From assembly GCA_033782935.1 (NCBI GenBank), contig JAWQEG010000082.1, positions 2,788,501-2,852,500 on the forward strand: a stretch of 64,000 nt of DNA, read 5' to 3'. The position numbers were made by a program, and so were the translations under genes. This document shows, piece after piece, positions 21,749-34,200 of the stretch (its first letter is position 1; every line of letters starts with the position of its first letter). The DNA comes from Petrolisthes cinctipes. Lineage: Eukaryota > Arthropoda > Malacostraca > Decapoda > Porcellanidae. The notes below the pieces were generated by a model. It was given only the letters and a program-made list of their open reading frames with translations, had not been told where the DNA came from and searched no databases.

Positions 21749-22528
21749 CCTGCGAGTGTATGGTCGAGTGAATGTGAACATAGGTACAGATTGCCGATAC
21801 ATACATCTGTGTTTACAGCAGAACTTTTTGCAATTGACAAAGCTATAGACTATGCACTAAATTCTCGTCATAATTCAATAGTAATTTTCTCAGACTCCAT
21901 GTCAGTCCTTCAGGCAATTAACTCATGTCAAACTATTTCTAATGAAATCCAGGGTCGCATCATTAATAAGTTGCACTTATGCAACAAGTCCTTCACTCTG
22001 ATCTGGGTGCCCGGGCATTGTCGTATTTATGGCAATGAACGGGCAGACTTACTTGCAAAATCGGCTGTAGAGCTCGAGGTTACTTGGGACGTCCCTCGTG
22101 ATTTACAGTCGTGTCTATCCCTCGGAAAGAAATCAATTAATCTTCTGTGGCAAGGTCAGTGGACCAGACTTAACATCTCTACCATCAAGCCTCAACTGGG
22201 TAATTGGGCCACTGCCAACCGGCCCAACCGTTTGGAAGAAAGAATCCTCGCAAGAGTGCGAACCAATTGCACCAGGATAACACACTTAGAACCATATTTA
22301 GACAAACGTTTTCCACCGCATTGTAACACCTGCAATGCGGTGTTATCTATCAGTCATATCATCCTGCATTGTCGGCGATTTGTGGGGGAACGTGCTTCCC
22401 TCATAAGTTACTGTGATGCAGTAAAAGTCCCCTTCACACTCTCAGCTCTCTTCGGTGATGGGGATGGTGGTGTGACTGATAAATTGATGACTTTCTTGAG
22501 GGAGACCGAACTGATCAGAGTGATGTGA
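21749..22528 (+). pseudogene. LINE B1 RNase H and C-terminal CCHC domain, truncated
   Basis: Open from the truncation to TGA at 22526. It starts within RNase H (SVWSSECE...RLPIHTSVFTAELFA) and keeps the Glu, FSDS and NERADLLAK acidic motifs; the first Asp (TDGS) lies upstream of the truncation. The C-terminal CNTCNAVLSISHIILHC zinc motif is complete. No stop interrupts what remains, so this is a clean 5'-truncated copy. The first usable start (TTG 21791 or a later Met) has no known significance. Confidence 0.9.
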
Positions 22529-22833
22529 CTTTTTATTACTATTGTTGTTACCATTTTGTATGTATTTTTTTTTTCAATTATGAATGCTTTAATTATGTGT
22601 TGTATATATTGTATATTATGATGTATTAGCTAGGTTTAGCGATTGTCTAAAATAGGTTTAGCGATTTGTCTGTCTAGGTTTAGCGATTGGTTGGAATAGG
22701 TATTAGTCTAGTTAGCTATTGGTTGAGTAGGTACATAGATTAGTTTATTAGCTAGGATGTAAAATTAAGAAATATTATTTGTATGAAAGTACAAAATAGG
22801 AAAATTATTATATATGTTTAGTTTTAAGATTCA

Positions 22834-22868
<35 letters not shown>

Positions 22869-23012
22869 TTATATGCATAAAAATAATATGCAAAAAGTTA
22901 AAATTAAAATAATAATAAATAAAAAAAAATAAAAAATAAAATAATTAAATAAAAAATAAAATAAAATAAAATAAAAGGCCTTAATGACCAACACCATGGT
23001 TGATAGGCCAGG

Positions 23013-23041
<29 letters not shown>
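21749..23041 (+). mobile_element. LINE B1: 5'-truncated I-like element
   Basis: It begins inside the RNase H domain and ends with an A/T-rich 3' UTR, a GGCC...GGCC hairpin and an A-run of about 25. The flanks suggest a target duplication AAAAGTCCC (about 21742-21750 and 23037-23045), partly merged with the A-tail. It would therefore have inserted at the junction of the gypsy LTR and LINE B2. Confidence 0.75.
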
Positions 23042-23046
<5 letters not shown>

Positions 23047-23803
23047 ATCCATTATGCGTCCAGACTTTGTACCGTCCAGACCTCGTCCTCGTTGTGCATA
23101 GCAACAACAGACTACAGTATTGTTCGTGGAGTTACCTTGGTGTACCGAGGCCTCTTACCGGCAGTACTCTGTTGTTTCTCTGCCTGGTGTAAAGTAAAAA
23201 GTAAAGTAAATTTGCAGCGTTTTGCTGCACTGCTGTGCTGCACCTTCAGTGTTTTGGTTTTGCTGGAGGACAACCAGTAGTATATGATAGATAGTAGTTT
23301 GTTGTACCCCACACCAGACCCGCAGCACTCGCTGCCTCAGGGGAAACCCTGTGGTAGTGGGGCCCAGTAGTCTGGTGCGTCATTTGGGCACCTCTTTTTC
23401 TTTAACTACTTTTTCTTCCACATTTCCCGTGCGACCTCCTGGGCCTACGGTTGTCTCATGACTGAGCAACGGTATTCGCTTGGGAGGTGGGTTCTGACTA
23501 CATCACCCCTCGCATTAGGCAGGTTCGGTGGTGGGGAAGTTCCTTCCGCACAAACTCCGATCCCCTAGCTGGTACTGGAGAACGCCGCCAGGCTACCACT
23601 AGGGGGGGGGGGGCGAGTAAAGGTAACTTTTATTCCCTAAATTATTGTCCATTTTCTTGGGGTTTATACAATAGTTAACGGAGGTAGGTGAGTGTGCTAG
23701 GAGACGGATCGGACGTAGTCCGATGCCCCGGATGGATGGCCCCCCGACTAGCCTCCCTCCTCCTCAAGGAGGGAGGTTAACGACCAAGGACCAAACTAGG
23801 ACA

Positions 23804-24884
23804 ATGGCTGACAATAATGGAACCCCTCACTCAGCATACAAGCCTGCCAACCATCATTACCATCTTCTCACTAGTGAGTGTTTCAGATGTGTGTCTCGGA
23901 CCGAAGTTTGTGGTTCACGCCTGGGAGAGGGAGCGCTGACAACACTGTAGTGGCCCTCGCGGCAGAGGAGCCGGCTGTACAAAGTATGACCAGGATGAGA
24001 GAGAACAAGAGAGAGAAATTTGGCTTATGTTTCATGACTTTTGCTTCAGCCCAGATTCCGGAAACGGTAATAATTGGATACGAAATTGTTCACGTTATAC
24101 CATACATTCAGAAACCGATGCGTTGTTTCCGTTGCCAGAAATTCGGACACACAGCATTGAGGTGCTTCAATAAAGATTCATTCACTTGTGGTAAATGTGC
24201 AGGTAGTCACGAGACTGAGTTGTGTTCAGAGACAGTCTTCAGGTGTGCTAATTGTGGCGGCCCCCCCAGGCAAGTGCAGGTAACTGCAGGAGCCTTAAAG
24301 TGGAGACTGAAGCAATGGCATACATGAGGGCTCATGATGTTAGTTATGGTGAGGCAAAGAGGAAGGTGGAGGGGGTTAACCAAACTCCCACAGTTTCCTA
24401 TGCTGCAGCTATGACTGGCACCACTGCTCCTGTAACTACAGCAGAAGTTAACGTGACTATTCAGGCTAAATATAATGAAATTAAAGAATTAAAGGATACT
24501 GTAAGTAAATTAACGCTGCTAGTAGAAAGTTTGTCAAAGAAATTAGAAGTTGTTGAATCAACCCAACAAAAGAAACACCATAAGGCTGATGATACCGTAT
24601 CACCTTCAAAATCTCATGTTCTCGCTCAGGTGACTCCCATGAAGCCTACATCCGGGAGTCGTCCCGTTCGAGGACTGGCTCTGTACCTCATGGAGAGGAA
24701 CAGGCGATGGAGGCTACCGTCGCGAAACCTGCCCGCGGGAGGTACCCGGGAAGTGCAGGGGAGGAAGAGGGTCTTCCTTCCCAGCACAAAAAGATTCGGC
24801 CAGACGAACAAGGCTCCAAGAAACCCCATAAACAGCGATAATCTTCGCGCTAACCATACTCCAATGGAACTGTCGAAGTCTTAG
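23804..24884 (+). pseudogene. LINE B2 ORF1 (gag-like, zinc knuckles)
   Basis: The first plausible ATG is 23804 (MADNNGTPHSAYKP). The frame shifts near 23880-23950, where part of the usual N-terminal region seems missing, then continues with FGLCFMTFASAQIPETVIIGY and PYIQKPMRCFRCQKFGHTALRC. Knuckles: CX2CX4HX4C (CFRCQKFGH), CX2CX3HX4C (CGKCAGSHETELC) and a third, broken one. At the C7 run 24261-24267 the frame shifts again to ...SAGNCRSLKVETEAMAYMRAHDVSYGEAKRKV and a coiled-coil-like tail, ending at TAG 24882. It overlaps the ORF2 frame by about 50 bp. Role by homology: RNA-binding nucleocapsid. Confidence 0.85.
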
Positions 24885-27800
24885 AGCTAGATTAAATGAA
24901 CTCAAACTTTTGGCTTGTTCTTACGCTGCCGATATTATTGCCCTTCAGGAAACTCATCTGAACGACCAAGTCAAAGACGAGGTTGTTCAGCTTCGGAACT
25001 ACAGGTTAATTAGGAGGGACCGTGAGGGGAGGGGTGGAGGTGGAGTGGCAATCTACATCCGCCATAACCTCCCTTTCACTGATGTGCCCTGTAATTTTCC
25101 TCTGGAAAGTGTCGCTTGTAGAGTAAAATTCGGTGGCACCTACCTGACTATCTGTTCTGTCTACTGTCCTCCTGATACAGTAACTTATGATGATGTTTTT
25201 GATCTACAGGACAGTCTGCCCTGTAGAAAATTAATTGTAGGAGATTTTAATGCTCATCATACATTATGGGGTTCCCTGCAGGATGACGGAAAGGGGGAAC
25301 AGATGACTAGGCTAATCAGGGATTCCAATTTGGTTCTTCTGAACGACGGTAGTCCGACGAAAGTTGATGATAATACTGGTAATTTTAGCGTCCTTGACCT
25401 ATCTCTGGTCTCCCCATCAATTGCAGCCTCTTGCCAGTGGCTACCTATTGATGACTCATTGGGAAGCGACCATTTTCCTATTTTGATTAAATTTAAAAGC
25501 GACACTATTAAAGAGCCTTCAGCACCTAAATTTAACGTAAAAAAAGCAGACTGGATGTCCTTCACAAAGGGTGTCAATATTGTAATTGTTGGAGAAACCA
25601 TTGATGATAAAGTAAATAATATTCAAGAATGACAATTCCTAAGACTTCGGTAGATAGCGCAAAGCGTAGAGTTCCATGGTGGACGCCAGATTGCCGCAGG
25701 GTACTGTGTGAGAGGAATAGAGCCTACAGGCTTTTCAAAAATCGCATTAGTGATGAGAACTTTCGCAAGTATAAACTTGCGAGAGCTAGGGCTCGTCGAA
25801 CCATCAGACAAGCCAAACGAGACTCCTGGCGATGCTTTGTCTCTAGTATCAACAGTGAAACATCAATATCCCAAGTCTGGTCCACTGTAAGAAAATTAAA
25901 TAAGAAAAAAATATCAAATAAAATTACCAACATCTCTTTTAATAACATCAATTATGACGAACCTAGAGACATTGCTAAAGCCCTCGCCAGGCAGTTCTCT
26001 TTTGCTAGCAGCTCTGAAAATTACCATCCAGCTTTCCTGCCCATCAAGGAAGCATCAGAGCTGCAGCATATTGACTTTGCCACAGGAGATGAATTAGATT
26101 ACAACAGTGATCTAACAATGCAAGAGCTTGTCCAAGCCCTAGGAACCTGTAGTGGGACATCCCCAGGACCCGATGAGATTCGGTATGAGATGATAAAGCA
26201 TCTTGATCATGATTCCATGATCAAGATATTGCAGGTGTTTAACGAGATTTGGAGGGGTCACACCTTTCCAAACTCGTGGCACTTTGCACATGTCATTCCC
26301 ATACCGAAAGGAGGGGGGGACCCCAGATCGACTTCATCGTATCGCCCTATTGCGCTCACAAGTTGCTTATGCAAGGTCATGGAATGAATTGTTAATCGTA
26401 GGCTATTGCATTTTTTAAATTCCAGGAATTTGCTGGTTGACGAGCAGTGTGGCTTCCGTAAAGGTCGCCAGACGCTCGATCAGCTAGTAAACCTGGAAGT
26501 TCAAATTCAAGAGGCATTTGCCAAAAAAAAATTTTGATTGCAGTATTTTTAGACATTGAAAAAGCCTACGACATGACTTGGCGACATGGCCTCCTCAGGA
26601 AACTATATACGATGGGATTACGTGGTAACCTGCCCTTTTTTGTTAAGAATTTCATTTCTGACAGAACTTTCTCTGTCAAGCTTTTTTCGGTCACAGTCAC
26701 TTTCTCTGACATATTTGTCCAGGCAAATGGGGTCCCCCAGGGGAGTGTTCTGTCTCCGACCTTATTTCTATGTATGATCAATGACATTCTGCCAGCTCCT
26801 CCTCGAAATCTTAAATACTCACTGTACGCCGACGACTGTGCGATATGGCACTCCAGCTGTAATGCAGAGTTTTCGGCAACTCTGATCCAATTGGCACTGG
26901 ATTTGATTCACAATTGGGGCCTCCAGTGGGGTTTTAGGTTTTCAGTAAGAAAGAGTGTAGGGGTTATTTTCACTCATAGGAAAAAGCCAGACGCCAGGCT
27001 GACTATGGGTGACAACCCCCTACCTATTCAAAATTCTACTAAATTTCTTGGACTGCATTTTGACAGTCGACTGACATGGCGAGTCCATGTCAGTCAGTTA
27101 AAAATTAAATGTTTAAAAGCACTCAATTTGCTGAAGTGCATTTCTGGTACTCAATGGGGAGCAGATAGGAAGTCATTGCTAATGCTATATAAATCCCTGA
27201 TTAGATCTAAAGTAGATTATGTGTCAATAGTGTATGGTTCGGCATCTGAGTCTGTGTTGAAAGGTTTGGATGTTGTGCAGAATGCGTGTTTGCGTGTGTG
27301 TCTTGGAGGCCTACATTGCACTCGAATCAAGCGTCTAGAGGTGGAGTCACAAGTGCCTCCCCTCCAATTGAGACGAGATCAACAACTGTTAGTATACTGT
27401 GCTAAGAAATCCAGGGTGCCGAGTCATCTTCCCGGGAATGCCTTGCTACGGCAACAGCACCCGGGGGGCCATGGCGCTAGGCCCCTGGCAGAGGGACCGA
27501 GTCGTCCGTCCGGGAACCCCTGCGCCCCAGGGGGCACTGGCGTGAGGCCAATGGGGACCAGGCCCCAAGTTCAGGTACCCGGGGAGCCGAGTCATCCTCC
27601 CGGTAATGGGTAATGCCTTGGTGAGGCATTTGCAGCCAGGGGGTCATGGCGATAGGCCCCCGGAAGGGCCGAGTTATCCGCCTGGGCGTCGCATGGCCCC
27701 GGAGGGCACTGGCGTGAGGTCCCTCAGAGCAAGACTCCACGACCTCGTAGAGTATGTTGGTATAGAATTATCAACAATCGATTCCCTGGTTTTAGTAAAT

Positions 27801-28745
27801 ATTGCACCCTGGGTAACACCCCCCTTCACTATTGTGGATTCCTGGTTACCAGGGGTTAAATCCCGGGTGCCGGAGGTGGAGGTACACCAGAGGTTTCGTG
27901 AGATAATTGTTCAACATCTTTCATATTTCCATCTGTATACCGACGGTTCCAAGACGGATGAATGTGTGGGTGCAGGTGTATGGTCGACTGAATGTCAGTT
28001 AAGATTCAGACTGCCGATTCATACATCTATTTTTATTGCTGAACTTTTTGCTATTAATAAAGCTTTGGATTTTGCCCTATCGACGACCCACGATAGGATA
28101 TTTATTTTTACAGATTCATTAAGTTCACTTCAAGCTATTAAATCCTTAAATACAACTTACAACGAAATACAGGGTAATATCATTAGTAAGCTGTTTTGTG
28201 CCAATAAATCAATCAAGCTAATATGGGTACCTTCACATTGTGGTATCTATGGCAATGAACAGGCTGATATACTAGCCAGGTCAACTGTTGATCTGGACCT
28301 TAGCATAGTCCGTACGGATCTCAGGTGTTTTGTTTCCCTCATTAAGTCTCGAATTCATCTCCTGTGGCAAAGGCAGTGGACCAGATTAGACATCAGAAAT
28401 AAAGTAAGAACAGTTATTGAACCCTGGGCTACGTCATCATGGTGTAGCCGTAGGGACGAGGTGGTGTTGGCCCGACTAAGGGTAAACTCCACCAGATTAA
28501 CCCATCTCGAACCCTACATTAACAGAAATTTTCCCCCTCAATGCACATCATGCAACACAATCCTATCTATTAATCATTTATTATTTTTTTGTACTGATTA
28601 TGAAAATCAAAGAAGTAAAATCAAACAATATTTTCAATTTAAAAAAATAGCTCTAACCATCGAAAATATTCTATCTGATGATAAGAATATTATAAACAAA
28701 CTGCTGAGTTTTCTGAGGGAGACAAAACTTTATGACCTTATATAG
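24832..28745 (+). pseudogene. LINE B2 ORF2: endonuclease-RT-RNase H, frameshifted
   Basis: Endonuclease: LQWNCRSLR (Asn), ALQETHL (Glu), VGDFNAHHTLWGS and GSDHFPI. Breaks: TGA at 25630-25632 with a shift and about ten residues missing, TGA at 26385-26387, and a shift at the A9 run near 26522. RT: SGTSPGPDEIRYEM, YRPIALTSCLCKVME, FLDIEKAYDMTW, GVPQGSVLSP and YADD (about 26822). A GC-rich repeat block (27419-27722) separates RT from RNase H. RNase H keeps all four acidic motifs (YTDGSKTD, AELFA, FTDS, NEQADILA). A C-terminal CCHC follows (CTSCNTILSINHLLFFC). It is inactive as read, though homopolymer breaks could partly be assembly errors. Confidence 0.9.
27419..27722 (+). repeat. GC-rich dimeric tandem repeat inside ORF2
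   Basis: Four related units begin with GAGT(C/T)(A/G)TC at 27421, 27499, 27589 and 27671. Units 1 and 3 share CATGGCG(C/A)TAGGCCCC; units 2 and 4 share GGGCACTGGCGTGAGG, so the structure is two dimers. Strong GC bias stands out in an AT-rich element. The two overlapping reading frames run through it as Pro/Gly/Arg-rich sequence with no counterpart in LINE A. Confidence 0.85.
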
Positions 28746-28835
28746 ATTGATATAATAAAATGGATCCAATGGCTTAATGACCTTTGGCTATATGCTTCTG
28801 GTTGATAGCCAAGAAATCCAACAAGTAGTAGTAGT

Positions 28836-29227
28836 AGAAAAGTCAGCACATCCTCCAGCGAGCTTGACTCTCACACACACACTCCTGCCAAGACTCCCTG
28901 CCAGCACTTGAGTATTATTACTATTTTCCTCTTTGTTCCCCTTATATTCTGTGTTCATTACCGTTCCTCCACATATAGGTTACTAAGGTGTATTTAGGGT
29001 ATAATATTATGTTTAGAATATAATTTACTGTATAGGTCAAATGTGTTTCTTGTGGTAACATTATTATGTTGTCCAATGACTGTAACTTCTGTATATATTT
29101 TGCTTTTGTATATAATTAAACTGTTATTCAGCCCTTCATTTACAAGTATAAATCCGAACATACTCTTAAGTTTTATCACGTGGAAGTCATCTGCTGGGCT
29201 CTAAGACTTAATCATATCTAGACCTAA
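28836..29227 (+). repeat. 5' LTR, downstream piece, with target duplication
   Basis: AGAAAAGTC (28836-28844) repeats the sequence at 21740-21748; the rest matches 34689-35070 with only two visible substitutions (near 28895 and 28917). Confidence 0.93.
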
Positions 29228-29237
29228 GCGTGATAAG

Positions 29238-29253
29238 TGGCGACCTCGCCAGG
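29238..29253 (+). other. Candidate primer-binding site
   Basis: TGGCGACCTCGCCAGG starts with the TGG expected to pair with a tRNA 3' CCA and lies 10 bp after the LTR end. The tRNA was not identified. The sequence is also self-complementary (TGGCGA...TCGCCA), so a hairpin is an alternative reading. Confidence 0.45.
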
Positions 29254-29879
29254 ATATTCCAGGGTAATTTTGTTATATAATATCTAGTGTAAGTTAAATT
29301 TCTACCACAACTTTAGCTATTTACTTGTATTTATTTTTGTTCATAGGAATTATTTCTTGTGCTGGTGGTTTCCTCTTTTCTATATTTCATTGGAGTGTCA
29401 TATGGTCCTATAGGCGTAGGCAGTAATACTATAGGTCTATCATAATTATAGTTTTGTATCTATCCGGATCCCTGAATCATGCTGTACGATTAAAACTATT
29501 AATTTCCTTTTATGTGCTCATCTCATTCAAGCATTTATCTCGGGATTATCTTTTACTAGTGAGACCTATTCAAGTATCTATTTCTTTTTCAAGAATCAGG
29601 AACTTTACTCTCCTCAAGTCTCTTTTATCAATGTTATTCTCCTTCAAGTGATCAAGCTCAGAAAAGTTTAGAGTAAGTTCATAAATTCTCCTGTCTTGCT
29701 ATAATCCTGAATAACTCGCTCATATAAGTGTTCCTCAGTAACCCTGATTCACTTATCACTGCCTCTAATTTATTCCTTTTGATGTTCAATGATAATTTAT
29801 TTTGCCATAATAGTTAACCTCTAACTTGTGTGATTTTGTGTTAGTTTCACTCGTGGTGTTATACATTACTTTATTTATC

Positions 29880-31220
29880 ATGGCTACCCTTCCTTTTGAT
29901 GTAGAGAAATTTCAACGTAATCCACGATATGAAGACCTTTCCGACCTATTAAAATCTGATTGGAAAAACCTTGCCAAGGCATATGATATTCCTTTTTCTG
30001 CTCAAATAACTAAGGAAGTACTAAAGAATGTAGTAGTGGAACAGTTGGTAGAGAGAGACATACTCCCCGGTGTTGCAATTGAGGTGTTGACTCCTATGAG
30101 TCATGGCGTTCCCAATCCTGACTCTCCCAAGACGCGATCTAGAGTAGCTCAACCTTTACCTGAAGGTACTAGACATAGTGTGTTAACCGAAGCAGATCCA
30201 TTAGCTCTTGAAAGATTAAAATTTGAATTCGAACTAAAAATGAAAGAAATGGAACTTGCACACGACAAGGAAAATAGACTTAAAGAAATTGAAATTAAGG
30301 AGAAAGAAGTTGAAATTAAGGAGTTAAAAGTAAGAGAAGATATAGAACTTAGAAGTCAAGAACTTAGAATGAAGGAAAGACTTACTAAATTCAATGCTGC
30401 AGAAGCTACTTCCCTATTACCCCCTTTTGAAGAAAGAGATGTAGATGGATATTTTCGTACTTTTGAAAGCCTAGCCAGGAAAAATGAGTGGCCAAATGAT
30501 CAGTGGTTAATAATCTTGTTTCTTAAACTAACTGGGCGAGCTCAGATGGTTTTCAACAGTTTGGAGCAATTTGATGATTATGAAGCTGTGAAAAACAATA
30601 TTTTAAGAGCTTATGAGATAACCCCAGAAGCATATAGGCAGAAATTTAGGTCCCTAACTAAACCTTCCAGTCAAACATTTGTTGAGTTTGCATCAGAGAA
30701 ACTTAGGTTGTTTAAAAAGTGGTTAGACTCTACTGAAACTACTACCTTTCAAGATTTGATTAATGTAATTGTGTTAGAAGAGGTAAAAAATTAAATGCCC
30801 ATCAGTATATTAAAACATGTGGAGGAGCGAGGGGAAACAAAGTTGGAACGCGCAGCTGAGGTAGCTGACGCATATTCATGGCTGGTACGGAGCTTGGGAA
30901 GAGTGGAGACTCAGGCTCGCTCTACTAGGCCCTCCTCCGATACTCCCCTTGTGACTGGGAATGAGAAGTCTCGAGGTCATACCAGTGTATCCTATGGTCC
31001 TCCACTAATTACGTGTAACTATTGTAAAAAGCCAGGGCACACCATTCAACAATGTAGACACTCTAGTTGTAAAAACTCTAACACTTCTCAAGATAATACC
31101 ACTAGACGCAAACCTCATGTTTCTACCATTACACCAAACAAACCTGTTGCAACTTCAAACTCTACTCCCTTACTTCCCAACATTTTTCAGCCATTCATGT
31201 ATCAGGGAAAAAATCATTGA
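29880..31220 (+). pseudogene. Gypsy gag with CCHC knuckle, one nonsense codon
   Basis: ATG 29880 starts MATLPFDVEKFQRNP. A charged helical region (about residues 115-170, alternating Glu and Lys) precedes a capsid-like domain (LLPPFEERDVDGYFRTFE, QWLIILFLKLTGRAQMVF), which resembles the gag fold related to SCAN domains. TAA at 30792-30794 interrupts the frame, which then continues unchanged (MPISILKHVEERGETKLERAAEVADAY) to a CCHC knuckle, CNYCKKPGHTIQQCR (from 31014), and ends at TGA 31218-31220. Gag forms the particle shell. The leader 29254-29825 holds only short frames. Confidence 0.88.
31208..31214 (+). other. Candidate -1 ribosomal frameshift site
   Basis: A AAA AAT in the gag frame fits the X XXY YYZ slippery pattern and sits two codons before the gag TGA. 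A -1 slip leads straight into the protease frame. A downstream pseudoknot was not assessed. A chance indel in this A6 run would look the same. Confidence 0.5.
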
Positions 31221-34200
31221 CTAAATCAAGTGACACTCACCCTATTACCATACTAAGGGATACCGCAGCAGCTCAGACCATTCTTTTTAAAGAATCTTTA
31301 CCTGAATACAGTTCTGCTCTGACTGGAGAAAAGGTGATTGTGTGTGACCTTACAACTGAATCTTCCTATCCTTTAGCAACCATATATATTGAATGTCCCG
31401 TATTATCTGGCACCTTCCAAGTTGCTCTGAGAGACTCCCCTTTGCCTGTTCAAGGAGTGCATATGTTGCTCGGGAATGATTTAGCAGGAGAACTAGTCGT
31501 CCCTAACCTTAAAATCCTTGACTCTCCCCTGCCTGATAGCTCCCTAGAAGAGTCTTCTTCCTTGTACCCTTGTTGTGCAGTAACTCGATCTCAAAGTAAA
31601 ACGAAACAAATTTCCTCCACTCCATCCCACAATCTAAAAGTTTCCTTAGAATGCCTTAATAAACAATCCATCACACGTGAAGAGTTAATCAAAGCTCAAC
31701 AGATTGATCCCACTTTGAATAACATCAGACTAGCTGCTCTTGAGGATAAGAATCTGAGTAAGTTGCCTTGCTTTTACTATCAGGAGGATATCTTAATGAG
31801 AGCATATAGACCCCCGGAGTTAAACCCCTTGATACCTGGTCAGAATACCACCAAATTGTAGTGCCACAGTCAGTTCGGACTTCATTGGTACAATTGGCTC
31901 ATGATGGACTTGCTGGTCACTTAGGAATACTAAAAAATTACAGAAAATTGCTAACCAATTTCTATTGGCCAGGAATGAAAACAGATGTGAAGTCATACAT
32001 AAAACACTGTCATACATGTCAAACAGTTGGAAAAGCTAATGAAACCATTCCACCAGCCCCATTAAATCCTATCCCTGTAACCTCTGAGCCGTTTGAAAAG
32101 ATAGTGTTGGATTGTGTGGGTCCTCTACCCAAAACTAAAAAAGGTAACCAGAATCTTGTAACAGTAAAGGATGTTACTACTCGGTATCCAGAGGCTTTTC
32201 CTCTCAAGAATATTACATCTAAATCTATTCTTAAACCTATCCTTCATTTCTTTACCTCAGTTGGCATCCCCAAAATAATACAAACAGATCAAGGTAGTAA
32301 TTTCACCAGCACTATATTTCAAGAGGTGACGAAGGAACTAGGAGTGACCCATGTGACCTCGACTGCTTACCATCCTCAGTCACAAGGATGCTTGGAACGA
32401 TTCCATCAAACTTAAAATCAGTACTTCGTAAATTCTGTTCAGAGTATGAAATGGAATGGGATGAACAGTTGGATTTCTTGCTTTTTGCTTTAAGAGAATG
32501 TCCTCAAGAATCACTTGGTTATTCCCCCTTCGAGCTTTTGTACGGCAGACAAATTAGAGGCCCCTTGAGAGTAATTAAAGATCAATGGTTTGACTCTGCC
32601 CCTTGTTCAATTTTTGTGGAGACATATATTGAGAACTTAAGATCTAAATTATCTAATGCCCGAACCTTTGCTGCTAAACACCTTCTCAAGGTTCAAAACA
32701 AAGCTGTTCATCGCTCTTTCAAACCAGGAGACAAAGTTCTGTTGTTCCTTCCCATACCAGGATCACCTCTCAAGTCAAAATACATAGGTCCTTACAAAGT
32801 AGAAAGATAATTGGGTAAGGTGAACTATGTAATAACCACACCTGACAGGAAGAAGGATACTCAGATGGTCCATGTAAATCTTATAAAACCATATTTTTCC
32901 AGGTTGTTGGAGGAGGAGGACCAGAAAACAGTGGCTGTCCTTAGTGTAGAGAGACGGGAGGCTGAACAAGAGACAAATTTGAATTATGATGACCTGCCAT
33001 CTATTTCAACAAACCCTGTAAATTCTCAATGGATGACTAAGATGGATGAATATTTATCCACCTTAACTACTTCTCAATATGAAGATATTTCTTCCCTACT
33101 ATCAGAATTTCCTAAACTCACGACTGATCTTCCTGGGTCATGTCGCCTCATCCATCACGACATCCAGTTGTTACCTGGAGCCAGACCTATCAAACAGGCG
33201 GCCTATAAAATTAATATAGAGAAAAGGGTAATAATGAAAAAGGAGGTACAATATTTACTAGATACAGATTTAGCAGAACCAAGTATGTCACCTTGGGCTT
33301 CACCCTGCTTGCTAATACCAAAACCTGATCGCTCTTTTAGATTTTGCACTGACTACCGTAAAGTAAACCAGGTCACTGTTCAGGACTCCTACCCTCTCCC
33401 ATTAATTGATGATATTATAGATGAGATAGGACAATCACCATTTATAACTACAATAGACCTCTTGAAAGGATATTATCAAATCCCTCTCATCCCACGTGCT
33501 AAGGAAGTGTCCGCATTTGTCACACCCTTCTGACTGTATCAATATAAGGTGCTTAGTTTTGGTCTCTCTAATGCCCCGGCAACATTCCAGAGAATGATTA
33601 ACTTCATCATTCAAGACCTTGAAGGTACAGCAGCTTATCTGGACGACCTAGTGGTGGTGGCTAACACGTGGGAGGAGCATGTGTCAAGACTTCAGTGTCT
33701 GTTCAAGAAGCTACAGGATGCAGGATTGACCATCAACCTAGCCAAATCAACTTTCGGCAGAGGCACAGTAACATATCTGGGTCATACAGTGGGTCAGGGA
33801 GTGGTGAGACCCAAGTCAGCGAACGTGGAAGCTATCCTGTCCTTCCCAACTCCGTCTACCCGCAAAGAACTCCTACGCTTCCTTGGTATGGCGGGGTTCT
33901 ACCGACGCTTTTGCAGTAACTTCTCAACCTTCGCTGCACCACTGACTGACCTCACAAGCTCCTCGGTTCCCTTCCAATGGAATGACGTTTGTAACTAGTC
34001 CTTTGCACGCCTCAAGACCCTGCTAGCTTCTCATCCTGTAGTGCATGCCCCAGACTTCTCTCAACCTTTTCACCTTCAAATAGATGCAAGTGGAGTTGGA
34101 GTTGGTGCTGTCCTTCTTCAACCTGACCCAGTGAGTGGAATACTTCATCCAGTAGCCTATCATTCTGCTAAACTGAAGAAACACCAGATCGGTTACTCAA

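Larger units (their letters stand above)
23042..28835 (+). mobile_element. LINE B2: near full-length I-like element
   Basis: About 5.8 kb with a GC-containing leader (23042-23800), ORF1 with zinc knuckles, ORF2 with endonuclease, RT, RNase H and CCHC, a 3' hairpin (GGCTTAATGACC...GGTTGATAGCC) and a (GTA)n tail. The 9-bp duplication AGAAAAGTC (21740-21748; 28836-28844) flanks the B1+B2 block and marks B2's insertion into the gypsy LTR. Several frameshifts lie at homopolymers. Confidence 0.85.

Noticed and set aside
21179..21771. Several long Cys/Tyr/Val-rich frames (and similar at 37943-38798 and 40211-40701)
   Set aside because: They translate the TATCTG/TATG and pyrimidine repeats in different frames; composition and overlap show repeat artefacts.
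23878..24327. Zinc-knuckle protein as a host CCHC gene
   Set aside because: It is ORF1 of LINE B2, directly upstream of its ORF2 and sharing its breaks.
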